The position numbers and the translations under genes were made by a program. The notes below the pieces were generated by a model, which was not told the DNA's origin, did not search any database, and saw only the letters and a list, made by a program, of their open reading frames with translations. Shown here in pieces: positions 19,220 to 27,044 of a stretch of DNA of 64,000 nucleotides (the first letter of the stretch is position 1; each line of letters begins with the position of its first letter). Source of the stretch: SAR86 cluster bacterium AG-422-E19 (GTDB taxonomy: Bacteria > Pseudomonadota > Gammaproteobacteria > Magnimaribacterales > AG-339-G14). The stretch is taken from contig QCMR01000002.1 of NCBI GenBank assembly GCA_003213595.1, forward strand, positions 254,015 to 318,014. The letters run 5' to 3'.

Positions 19220-19618
19220 ATGTGGTTAAGGGGAGCAACTTCATCTTTATTGGTATCATTTTTATTTGCGTATGCTTATTTTTGGTTTGTTGAAAATCAA
19301 TCCTTTAGCCAAGCTTTTCAAGAAAATCTTATCTTCCTAGCCCTCTTCTTTTTTCTCGGTATTTATACTTCGAGCATGATTATTGTTTACGGAAAACAAA
19401 TAAAGAGAAGAATTAGAAGAGAAAAAGGTCAAATCAAGTGGTTTGATCCAAGTAAAGGTTATGGGTTTGTGGAAAGAGATAAAGGTGGAGATTTATTTAT
19501 TCATTTCGCCTCAGTAGAAATAAAAGATAGAAAGCTTCTCAAAGAAAGTACCAGAGTCAGTTACGTAGTAACCAATGGACTCAAGGGACCTCAAGCAAAA
19601 GACATAAGAATCATCTAA
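19220..19618 (+). CDS. membrane-anchored cold-shock-domain protein
   Basis: A 132-aa protein with two predicted membrane helices (about 7-24 and 36-57), a basic linker (KQIKRRIRREK) and a complete cold-shock domain (about 69-132). The CSD has GQIKWFDPSKGYGFVERD, with RNP1-like KGYGFV, and RNP2-like DLFIHF. CSDs bind single-stranded RNA or DNA. Fusing one to a two-helix anchor would place nucleic-acid binding at the cytoplasmic face of the inner membrane. It is a single gene between valS and the convergent HupE gene, whose stop overlaps it. No further partner is evident. Confidence 0.85.
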   Translation: MWLRGATSSLLVSFLFAYAYFWFVENQSFSQAFQENLIFLALFFFLGIYTSSMIIVYGKQIKRRIRREKGQIKWFDPSKGYGFVERDKGGDLFIHFASVEIKDRKLLKESTRVSYVVTNGLKGPQAKDIRII

Positions 19619-20802
19619 AAAACTAAAAAAGATCTCTCGATGATGAGATTTAAGCTATAGCCAAAAATTGATGCAGTAATGGCTATGGTGGCAAAGTTTC
19701 TTAGCTTTCCTAAGTTATAAAATTTTAAAACGTAGGCAAATACAGAAAAAATTCCAAAAATTAAAATTTGACCAATTTCAATGCCTAAGTTGAAAGCGAG
19801 AAGAATTTTTAACATGTCTTCTTTTGGTAAATAAATTTCATTTATAGCTCCTGCAAAACCTAGGCCATGAATGAAGCCAAACACAATGGTTATAAAAATG
19901 AGGTTTAAACTGCTTTGATAGTTTTCAGATAATCTCAAATAGCAAAACATCATGAGACCTAACGATAAAAAGAAAAGGGACTGCTTCGGGATAAAGATAT
20001 AAATAGCAAAAGTTAGAATTGCCCAAGCAACTAATAGAAGATTTGAAAACATCCCAAGCTGAGCAGTCTTTTTTCCCAAAACCTCTATCGAGCAAACTAA
20101 GATGGAAAATCCAATCATGATCTCAACCAAATTTGTTGAAGACACAATGAGACCCTGAACACTGGAGAAAAGGCTAGCCGAATGTCCTAAGGTAAAACCT
20201 GAAATTGCAAAAAAAAGGGTTTTTAAATTTGCACACAAAAAGATTATGAGTAATAAAAAAGCTATGTGATCTAAACCACTCAAAATGTGTTTGAAACCGA
20301 AAGACAAGAAGTTTAAGAAGGATAAATTAAGCTCAGCACTTTGATTCTCATCAAAAATAGAAATCTGTCTATTATCCGAGGAAATAATAAAGTCAGGGAG
20401 GAGTTGACCTGCCTTTTCTTGAGAAGAAAAATCCAGGTGAGAAAGATTCAAGTCAAAAAACAGGTTGAAGTTAAATCTAGGCTGCTCTGCGGAACAGACA
20501 AATTTATCCAGATATTTAACAAAGTCGCCCTGGTCTTGGATTAGCGGATTTTGTGAAAAGCAATCTTCAGAGCTTATTTTATTTTTAAAATAATTCTCAA
20601 GCTGATCTAAGCGATAGCCATTGTTTTGTAATTGATTAAATAAAACTGCTTTGCTGATTTTTGACGAAACGGAAACTACTAAGTCCGTTCCAACCACTTC
20701 TCCCTTCCAAGAGCTATAAGACTGACTTTTTTGATGAGATAAAATATTTCCTGAAAAAAAAAGGATTAAAAGAAAGCTAAAGAGAATATTTTTCAATTTC
20801 AT
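19615..20802 (-). CDS. HupE/UreJ-2-like permease with exported N-terminal domain
   Basis: A 395-aa protein with signal peptide (1-22), an extracytoplasmic region of about 145 residues containing two Cys (DCFSQN, FVCSAE), then seven or more helices. The membrane half carries the HupE/UreJ pattern: GFKHILSGLDHIAFLL (His and Asp in the first helix), FTLGHSAS, FGFIHGLGFAG and FNLGIEIGQ. Relatives are presumed nickel or cobalt permeases. No hydrogenase, urease or cobalamin gene is in the window, so the metal is unassigned. It overlaps the parvulin gene upstream by 26 bp, suggesting functional coupling. Confidence 0.8.
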   Translation of the reverse strand: MKLKNILFSFLLILFFSGNILSHQKSQSYSSWKGEVVGTDLVVSVSSKISKAVLFNQLQNNGYRLDQLENYFKNKISSEDCFSQNPLIQDQGDFVKYLDKFVCSAEQPRFNFNLFFDLNLSHLDFSSQEKAGQLLPDFIISSDNRQISIFDENQSAELNLSFLNFLSFGFKHILSGLDHIAFLLLIIFLCANLKTLFFAISGFTLGHSASLFSSVQGLIVSSTNLVEIMIGFSILVCSIEVLGKKTAQLGMFSNLLLVAWAILTFAIYIFIPKQSLFFLSLGLMMFCYLRLSENYQSSLNLIFITIVFGFIHGLGFAGAINEIYLPKEDMLKILLAFNLGIEIGQILIFGIFSVFAYVLKFYNLGKLRNFATIAITASIFGYSLNLIIERSFLVF

Positions 20803-21610
20803 AAAAATTTCTTAAGTTTTCTATATACTCTTTGACGAGACTGTCTTCTTGATCTCTGATGAATTTGTTCTTGATTTCTTCAATGATTTCTTCGAATTTT
20901 GGATTGTTATCCAACAAAACATCAATACAAATAACGATGCTAGGTACTTGGTTTATTTCATAAATATTAGAAAAGCGCCCTTTTTCTAGACTTGGTAATT
21001 CTTCTAACACTTTGGGTCCTAAATAATCTCTTATTTTTTGTGGTGTGAGGAAAACGTTTGGCAAATCAATAGAATTTTCCGTTTCTACAAGTTTTAAAAA
21101 ACTTTCCAAATTGCCTTGGTTAAGCGAATTTCTTGCTGTTTCTGCATCACTCAAATTACGAAAAGTATAGTTCTTGAGTTTGTAACGCTTACCCGAAGAG
21201 AAGTAATTTTTTTCTTTGCTGAAATACTCTCTTAACTTAGCCTCTGAAGGTTCAGCCAAATCACTGGAATTAATAATGTATTGAAACATGGTCTGAATAA
21301 CATTCCCTTTTACCAAGGAGTCATTTCTTACCAAATCTAGCTCCATAGCTCTTTGTATTAAAAGTTCCTCATCAATTAGTCTTTCTCGAATCAAATTTTT
21401 CTTTTCCAAAGTCAATTCTGAATTGCTTTGATCGTCCAAAACTTTAATTATCTCTTCAAACTTTTGTCGGCTTATTTCTTTTTCGCCTACGCGGGCAATT
21501 GCTTGATCGAGTTGAAAATTGGTTTCAAAAATAACTGAATTTAAAGAAATAAATAAGGAAATAAAAAAAATAACGATTAACGCAATATTGACGTATATTT
21601 TTTTAATCAT
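20777..21610 (-). CDS. membrane-anchored parvulin-type peptidyl-prolyl isomerase
   Basis: A 277-aa protein with one N-terminal helix (about 8-26), then a SurA-N-like helical chaperone region (VGEKEISRQKFEEII; LTLEKKNLIRERLIDEELL) and a C-terminal region arranged like a PpiC/rotamase domain. The isomerase consensus is weak, so catalytic activity is uncertain. It is probably a periplasmic folding factor tethered to the inner membrane. It overlaps the HupE-like permease gene, and the acetyltransferase gene by 8 bp, so it may help fold the exported domain of its neighbour. Confidence 0.7.
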   Translation of the reverse strand: MIKKIYVNIALIVIFFISLFISLNSVIFETNFQLDQAIARVGEKEISRQKFEEIIKVLDDQSNSELTLEKKNLIRERLIDEELLIQRAMELDLVRNDSLVKGNVIQTMFQYIINSSDLAEPSEAKLREYFSKEKNYFSSGKRYKLKNYTFRNLSDAETARNSLNQGNLESFLKLVETENSIDLPNVFLTPQKIRDYLGPKVLEELPSLEKGRFSNIYEINQVPSIVICIDVLLDNNPKFEEIIEEIKNKFIRDQEDSLVKEYIENLRNFYEIEKYSL

Positions 21611-22040
21611 TTTTCAATAAAATAAAATGCTCAACTCCAGCCTCGTCAATGACCTTTTTATCCTCAATGAAATTATTTTTTTTATAAAAACTTAAGGTAG
21701 AAGCTAGGCTAGATACTTTTGTTATTTTATTGGAAAACAAAGCTTGTGATTTTTTACTCAGCTCATTTATCAAAGCTTTGCCAAAACCTTTTTTTCTAAA
21801 TTTTTCGGCAACGATGATTCTACTGAGGTAAGGATTAATAAATTCACCGTGAGGAGGAATCACTCTGCCGTATGCAACCAAATCAGAATCCATCAGTCCT
21901 AGAAGATGAAAACTCATTTCATCATATTCATCCTTTACCGGATCCTCTTTGTCTGCTTCAAAAAAAGATTTTCTTAACCCAGAAACATCTTTTAACTGTG
22001 ATTCATCCAAATCATGATATTGGTACCAAATCCATTTCAT
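21603..22040 (-). CDS. ElaA-like GNAT acetyltransferase
   Basis: A 145-aa GCN5-related N-acetyltransferase. Motif A is VAEKFRKKGFGKALI (acetyl-CoA loop KKGFGK), preceded by VAYGRVIPP and followed by SLASTLSFYKKNNF. The C-terminal DEAGVEHFILL matches the ElaA end (EDGIPHIGM). ElaA substrates are not established. The start is ATG 22040; a TTG one codon upstream is less likely. It lies 4 bp after the aldo-keto reductase stop. Confidence 0.8.
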   Translation of the reverse strand: MKWIWYQYHDLDESQLKDVSGLRKSFFEADKEDPVKDEYDEMSFHLLGLMDSDLVAYGRVIPPHGEFINPYLSRIIVAEKFRKKGFGKALINELSKKSQALFSNKITKVSSLASTLSFYKKNNFIEDKKVIDEAGVEHFILLKND

Positions 22041-22044
22041 CAAA

Positions 22045-23085
22045 TTAAGGACACGGATTAGGGCAAGCAGCGTGTACTTGATCCAAATAGGTCAGATTTT
22101 CTTCGCTCAGTTCAACTTCAAAGCTATCTATGGCTAATTTTAGTTGTTCCATTGTTGTAGCTCCGATGATATTGGATGTCACAAAATCTCTGGAATTAAC
22201 AAAAGCGTTAGCCATAACAGAAGGATCCATATTTATTTCTTTTGCGTAGTCAACATACTTTTTAATAGAATTTTCGGCAGATTCTGTTTCATATCTTTGA
22301 CCTCTGCCAAACAGTTGAGTTCTAGAACCCTTAGGTCTTGCACCATTTAAATACTTTCCGGATAAATATCCTTGAGCAAGTGGAGAGTATGCCAATAAGC
22401 CTACTTCGGATCTGAAATAAAATTCAGACATACCGTATTCGTATGTCCTGTTTAAAAGATTGTAAGCATTTTGGACTGACTGAACTCTTGGTAAATTCAT
22501 TTCATCTGCAATTCTTATAAATTCTGAAAGTCCCCAAGGGGTCTCATTAGATAAACCGATATATCTCACCTTGCCAGAATCTACTAGAGACTTTAGAACT
22601 TCCAATGTTTCAGAAATTGCGATGTTTTCCATATCGTAATGCTTGTAAAGACCTGCTCCTCCGCCAAACATTGGCAACGGTCTATCCGGCCAGTGAAGTT
22701 GATACAAATCTACATAATCGGTTTGCAGTCTTTTTAGGCTCCCTTCGATCGCAGCCTCTATATTTTTTTTATCGAGTCGAGTTTCTCCTCCTCTAAACCA
22801 ATCCATACCACTTCTGCCAGCAACCTTTGTGGCTAAAATAATTTTGTCTCGATTATTGTTTTTCTTAAACCAAGTTCCGATGATTGTTTCGGTGCTACCT
22901 TGTGTTTCTGCTTTTGGCGGAATTGAATAAAGTTCTGCGGTATCAAAAAAATTAACTCCTCTATCAACAGCATAATCCATTTGCTCATGGCCTTCTTCTT
23001 CAGTGTTTTGTTGGCCCCAAGTCATTGTCCCTAAACAAATGAGACTTACGTCTAAGTCGGTGTTACCTAATTTTTTGTATTTCAT
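22045..23085 (-). CDS. tas: NADP(H)-dependent aldo-keto reductase, Tas-like
   Basis: A 346-aa TIM-barrel aldo/keto reductase, the same length as E. coli Tas, with close similarity in LGTMTWGQQN, the FFDTAELYSIPPKAETQG catalytic segment (Asp and Tyr of the D-Y-K-H tetrad) and LYQLHWPDRP. The lysine lies in IILATKVAGR. Physiological substrate is unknown. A clear ribosome site (GGGGAG) precedes ATG 23085. It is divergent from the glutathione peroxidase gene and first in a reductase-ElaA-parvulin-HupE minus-strand run. Confidence 0.9.
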   Translation of the reverse strand: MKYKKLGNTDLDVSLICLGTMTWGQQNTEEEGHEQMDYAVDRGVNFFDTAELYSIPPKAETQGSTETIIGTWFKKNNNRDKIILATKVAGRSGMDWFRGGETRLDKKNIEAAIEGSLKRLQTDYVDLYQLHWPDRPLPMFGGGAGLYKHYDMENIAISETLEVLKSLVDSGKVRYIGLSNETPWGLSEFIRIADEMNLPRVQSVQNAYNLLNRTYEYGMSEFYFRSEVGLLAYSPLAQGYLSGKYLNGARPKGSRTQLFGRGQRYETESAENSIKKYVDYAKEINMDPSVMANAFVNSRDFVTSNIIGATTMEQLKLAIDSFEVELSEENLTYLDQVHAACPNPCP

Positions 23086-23124
23086 TATTGCTCTCCCCGT
23101 TGATTAAAGTATTTATATTTTTTC

Positions 23125-23133
23125 TGATAAAAT
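23125..23133 (+). promoter_or_regulatory. extended -10 (TGaTAAAAT) before glutathione peroxidase
   Basis: TG, one base, then TAAAAT (23128-23133). Counting 7 nt gives +1 at 23140, one base before ATG 23141. No ribosome site precedes either possible ATG. Confidence 0.45.
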
Positions 23134-23140
23134 GAAATTT

Positions 23141-23623
23141 ATGAGCCAAACATTATATGACTTTTCAGTAAATGATAATGCAAATAATTCAGTATCATTG
23201 GAAAAATATAGAGGAAAAACCCTTTTAATTGTAAATACAGCTAGTAAATGTGGATTTACACCGCAATACGATGGTTTAGAAGAACTGCAAAAAAAATACT
23301 CAGAAAAAGATTTTTCTGTCTTAGCTTTTCCCTGTAATCAATTTGGTAATCAAGAGCCTGGAAGCAACGAAGAAATTCAAGAATTTTGTTCAATAAATTT
23401 CCAAACCAGTTTTCCTGTTATGGGAAAAATAGACGTCAATGGAAAAAATGCCGATCCTCTGTATGATTTTCTCAAATCAGAAAAGAAAGGCTTACTTGGA
23501 AGCAAAGCAATAAAATGGAATTTTACTAAGTTTTTGGTCAATAAAGATGGCGAGGTAATTAAACGATACTCACCGAATACGGAACCTAAAGATATTGCTC
23601 AAGACATAGAAAATCTGCTTTAA
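23141..23623 (+). CDS. glutathione peroxidase (Cys type, BtuE-like)
   Basis: Thiol peroxidase of 160 aa that reduces H2O2 or lipid hydroperoxides, often with thioredoxin in bacteria. The peroxidatic site NTASKCGFT has C37 rather than selenocysteine. FPCNQFGNQEPG supplies the conserved Gln and a possible resolving Cys, and WNFTKFLVNKDG holds the third signature with the conserved Trp. ATG 23141 is chosen over 23132 because the domain begins there and an extended -10 lies just upstream. The last 54 bp overlap the convergent rimI gene. Confidence 0.93.
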   Translation: MSQTLYDFSVNDNANNSVSLEKYRGKTLLIVNTASKCGFTPQYDGLEELQKKYSEKDFSVLAFPCNQFGNQEPGSNEEIQEFCSINFQTSFPVMGKIDVNGKNADPLYDFLKSEKKGLLGSKAIKWNFTKFLVNKDGEVIKRYSPNTEPKDIAQDIENLL

Positions 23624-24079
23624 AGAGAAAGAATCATTTCTTAACTTCTTTGAAAAAATGAGGGCATCCTCTCTTCCATCATAAAGTTTATAGTAGTTTT
23701 TTCTCAATCCAATCTCTAAAAATTCGTTGGTTTTGTAAAAAGATATAGCTTCTTTGTTTGATTCTCTGACCTCTAAAAATATTTCTTTGATTCCAAATTT
23801 ATTGGCAATGGATTCAACTTTTTTTAAAAGTTCATTACCTATTCCCTGTCTTTTCATATTTGGCGCAACAGAAATATTCAGTAAGTGTCCTTCCAATAAG
23901 CTAAAACTAGCTATAAAAAAACCCTGAACCTTCTCATTTTCGAGACATACATAAAATTCATAATCTTTTCTCATGCAATCGAGAAAGCTGGAGTAGCTCC
24001 AAGGAGTAGAATTAGACAGCTGTTCAATTCCAAAGACTTGCTCAAGATAACGTTTTTTTATTTTTTCAATTTTTCTCAA
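23570..24079 (-). CDS. rimI: ribosomal protein S18 alanine N-acetyltransferase RimI
   Basis: GNAT enzyme that acetylates the N-terminal Ala of ribosomal protein S18. The 169-aa protein has motif A as VAPNMKRQGIGNELLKKV and the RimI-typical LEVRESNKEAISFYKTNEF, with the NYYKLYDGREDALIF end of the family. A basic hydrophobic tail of about 25 residues follows, encoded antisense to the end of gpx. It starts at TTG 24079 inside the end of the holD-like gene, as in the conserved holD-rimI pair. That neighbourhood supports RimI over other GNATs. Confidence 0.85.
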   Translation of the reverse strand: MRKIEKIKKRYLEQVFGIEQLSNSTPWSYSSFLDCMRKDYEFYVCLENEKVQGFFIASFSLLEGHLLNISVAPNMKRQGIGNELLKKVESIANKFGIKEIFLEVRESNKEAISFYKTNEFLEIGLRKNYYKLYDGREDALIFSKKLRNDSFSLKQIFYVLSNIFRFRIR

Positions 24080-24365
24080 TGTTTATCAAAAGCTCTTTTT
24101 TTTCTTTGGCAGACATGGTTTTCAAAAAATTGAGGTTGTCTATTTCGATTTTATTTTCAGACAGATAATCAATTATTTGCTCTGGATAATTCTCAGAAAA
24201 CTCTTGTCTAAAGGAAATGCTTAAAGACTTCAAAAATTTTAAATCTGCCGATGAGATATTTTTAACATCTTTTTTGGAGATATGTTTGCCATCGAACGAA
24301 AAATTTTTTTTCAAAGTCCAAGAAGAAATTCCCATTTCTTTCAAAAGCTTTTCCTCTGATTTCAT
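24066..24365 (-). CDS. holD: short DNA polymerase III psi subunit-like protein (HolD)
   Basis: A 99-aa protein directly upstream of and overlapping rimI, the position of holD in gammaproteobacteria. Its N-terminus (LLKEMGISSWTLKKN) matches the conserved psi segment QLGITQWxLR, the peptide through which psi binds the clamp-loader collar. The remaining residues are Lys/Ser-rich and hardly conserved; E. coli psi is 137 aa. ATG 24365 is chosen, as a start further upstream would put nine residues before the motif's usual position. I read it as a trimmed psi whose partner chi would be the HolC at 16005. Confidence 0.68.
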   Translation of the reverse strand: MKSEEKLLKEMGISSWTLKKNFSFDGKHISKKDVKNISSADLKFLKSLSISFRQEFSENYPEQIIDYLSENKIEIDNLNFLKTMSAKEKKELLINIEKN

Positions 24366-24410
24366 TGTAAATATCTTATATGATAAGCACACTTAAGTTA
24401 ATTTATAACC

Positions 24411-26081
24411 ATGAAGAAAATAGATAACAGCGCTATTTCCAAGTACTCATCTTTTGAGAAAATTAAACTTAAAAATAGAAGCTGGCCAACAAACCAAATC
24501 ACGAATGCCCCCATCTGGTGTAGCGTTGACTTACGAGATGGAAATCAAGCTCTTATTGAACCAATGGGGATAGAAAAGAAGCTTAGATTTTTTGCAATGT
24601 TGATTGAGTTGGGTTTTAAGGAAATCGAAATAGGATTTCCATCGGCATCTGAAACGGAATTCAACTTCGTAAGAAAATTGATCGACGATAATTTAATTCC
24701 CTCTGATGTAAAAATCCAAGTTTTATCTCAAGCTCGAGAACACTTAATCCAAAGAACTTTTGAAGCTACAGAAGGTGCAAAAAACGTAATTTTTCATTTG
24801 TATAACTCTACTTCGACTCTCCAAAGAGAAGTTGTGTTCAAAAAGGACAAAGCAGGAATTACAAAAATTGCTACGGAAGGAGCTGAGCTTGTGCAACAAC
24901 TTTCTGAAGAATACAACAAGACGGATTGGCAATTTGAGTACAGTCCAGAGAGCTTCACTGGAACAGAACTAGACTATGCAGCCGAGGTTTGTAATGAGGT
25001 CAATAATATCTGGCACAAAGGTAACAAAAATAAAACAATTATTAACCTACCTGCAACAGTGGAACTCTCCACGCCAAATATTTATGCCGATCAAATTCAA
25101 TGGATGAACGAAAATTTAAAGAATAGAGACAAGATCATTCTTAGTCTCCATCCTCATAATGATAGAGGAACAGCAGTTGCTGCGGCTGAACTTGGTTTGA
25201 TGGCAGGTGCAGATAGAATTGAAGGTACTCTTTTCGGAAACGGTGAAAGAACAGGTAACGTAGATATTGTAACTTTGGGATTAAATTTGTTCACCCAAGG
25301 AATCGATCCTCAGCTAGATTTTTCAGATATCAATAAGACAATGCGTGAGGTTGAATATTGCAATCAACTTCCGGTTCATCCTCGACACCCATATGCGGGA
25401 GACTTGGTATTTACAGCTTTTTCAGGATCTCATCAAGATGCCATAAAAAAAGGATTTGATGAAATGCGAAATTCAAATGATTCCAAGTGGCGTGTGCCCT
25501 ATTTGCCTATAGACCCTGAAGATGTTGGCAGAACCTACGAAGCTGTTATCAGAATAAATAGCCAATCGGGAAAGGGAGGCATTTCCTACATTCTTGAACA
25601 AGACTATGGAGTTATTTTGCCAAGAAGAATGCAAATTGATTTCAGTCAAGTTATTCAGAAGCAAGCAGATGAAACTGGAAAAGAATTGAACTCTAAAGAA
25701 ATTTGGGAAAGTTTTGAAAGTTACTATCTAAGAAATAATACAAAAAAAATTTCTTACAATTCCCATGAAATTCAATCGTCAAAAGAAAAAGACGTCATTA
25801 AGCTTTCATTATTAGAAAAAAATAAAGAAATCCAAATTGAGGGAACTGGAAATGGACCTATAGACGCTTTCATTAATGCTTTGAATGATCACTTGTCCTC
25901 AGACTTCAAAGTTTCTGATTATCATCAACATTCAATCTCATCCGGTTCAGATGCCTCAGCTGCCGCATACATTGAAATACAAAATAAAAACTCCTCGGAT
26001 TGGGGTGCAGGCATAGATCAAAACACTACAGTAGCTTCTTACAAAGCAATTCTTAATTGCATCAATAAAATTTTAAGCTGA
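24411..26081 (+). CDS. leuA: 2-isopropylmalate synthase
   Basis: First committed step of leucine synthesis, condensing acetyl-CoA with 2-ketoisovalerate. The 556-aa length and N-terminal WPTNQITNAPIWCSVDLRDG place it in the long LeuA type found in Pseudomonas and actinobacteria rather than the 523-aa E. coli type. Visible motifs are the catalytic DLRDGNQAL, LHPHNDRGTAVAAAELG and the glycine-rich EGTLFGNGERTGN. The C-terminal regulatory domain includes SDYHQHSISSGSDASAAAY, where leucine feedback would act. It is monocistronic and overlaps the end of tilS by 9 bp. Confidence 0.95.
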   Translation: MKKIDNSAISKYSSFEKIKLKNRSWPTNQITNAPIWCSVDLRDGNQALIEPMGIEKKLRFFAMLIELGFKEIEIGFPSASETEFNFVRKLIDDNLIPSDVKIQVLSQAREHLIQRTFEATEGAKNVIFHLYNSTSTLQREVVFKKDKAGITKIATEGAELVQQLSEEYNKTDWQFEYSPESFTGTELDYAAEVCNEVNNIWHKGNKNKTIINLPATVELSTPNIYADQIQWMNENLKNRDKIILSLHPHNDRGTAVAAAELGLMAGADRIEGTLFGNGERTGNVDIVTLGLNLFTQGIDPQLDFSDINKTMREVEYCNQLPVHPRHPYAGDLVFTAFSGSHQDAIKKGFDEMRNSNDSKWRVPYLPIDPEDVGRTYEAVIRINSQSGKGGISYILEQDYGVILPRRMQIDFSQVIQKQADETGKELNSKEIWESFESYYLRNNTKKISYNSHEIQSSKEKDVIKLSLLEKNKEIQIEGTGNGPIDAFINALNDHLSSDFKVSDYHQHSISSGSDASAAAYIEIQNKNSSDWGAGIDQNTTVASYKAILNCINKILS

Positions 26082-27044
26082 TAGTTCTGAAATTCTTAAC
26101 TCATTTGTATTTTTAGTAATACAAACCGAACCTTTTTTTGAAGCGGTACCCCATATGTATTTTGCTTTGGGCGTCTTTTCGTCTTTAAGAAATTTGTTAA
26201 AAAAAAGATTTATCACTCTAGCGCTAGGTTGATTTAACCCATTGAGGTTGATCCAAAATATAAAAACATTTTTTTGGCGAATTTTTGAAAGGCTAAGAAA
26301 TTTTTTCAGAGAAATAAGATTTTTTTTTAATTTCACCTCATTAAAGTCTTTTTCCGCATGAGTGAGAAGTAAATCACTCGATTCTTTTAGGTTTTCAATC
26401 AGCTGATTTAAATTTTTTCTGTATGACGGCCATCTATTCTCTATCTCGGGTAATACTTTGTTTCTCAAATAGTTTCTATCAAACGAAATATCTTTATTGG
26501 ATGGGTCTTTAATAAATTTCAATTTGTCTTTTTTTGCTTTAGCTAAAATTTCACTTTTAGGAATATTCAAGAAAGGTCTAATGAGCTTTCCTTTTCCCAC
26601 AGCCCTCTCTTTGGGAATTGAGCTTAAGCCCTCAATTCCACTGCCTCGCAAAGCTCTTAAAAAGAAAGTCTCAATAAGATCATCTAGATGATGGCCCATA
26701 AAAAGAATTGAGTTTTTTTCTAAGGTTTTTTCAAAAAATCTATATCTTTCGTCTCTTAGTTTTTTTTCAAGATTAGAAGACATATTCTTTTTCTGTTTTA
26801 GAGAATGAGCGATGAATTTAATTTCATTTTTTATACAAAAATTTTCACAAATAGTTTTCCATTTTTCGGAATCTTTTTGAACGTTGTGATTGATATGAAT
26901 TGCAATTAAATTGAGATCATTTTCATTTTGTAGCTTCTTTAGTTCATTCAGAAGTACTAGTGAATCTACTCCGCCACTTAAAGCAACATAATAAGTTTTG
27001 GTTTTTTTATTTAAATAAGGTTTAAGGTAGTCAGAAAAGTCCAT
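26073..27044 (-). CDS. tilS: tRNA(Ile)-lysidine synthase, short form
   Basis: Converts C34 of the CAU-anticodon tRNA-Ile to lysidine so that it decodes AUA. PP-loop SGGVDS is at residues 23-28, with GHHLDDLIETFFLRALRGSG and FIKDPSNKDISFDRNYLR further on. At 323 aa it is about 110 residues shorter than E. coli TilS (432); the C-terminal domain is missing, as in the 317-aa Aquifex enzyme. It abuts accA with no spacer, last in the long lipid operon. Confidence 0.94.
   Translation of the reverse strand: MDFSDYLKPYLNKKTKTYYVALSGGVDSLVLLNELKKLQNENDLNLIAIHINHNVQKDSEKWKTICENFCIKNEIKFIAHSLKQKKNMSSNLEKKLRDERYRFFEKTLEKNSILFMGHHLDDLIETFFLRALRGSGIEGLSSIPKERAVGKGKLIRPFLNIPKSEILAKAKKDKLKFIKDPSNKDISFDRNYLRNKVLPEIENRWPSYRKNLNQLIENLKESSDLLLTHAEKDFNEVKLKKNLISLKKFLSLSKIRQKNVFIFWINLNGLNQPSARVINLFFNKFLKDEKTPKAKYIWGTASKKGSVCITKNTNELRISELSA

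Noticed and set aside
23240-23260. Selenocysteine in glutathione peroxidase
   Set aside because: The active-site codon is TGT (Cys), with no TGA.
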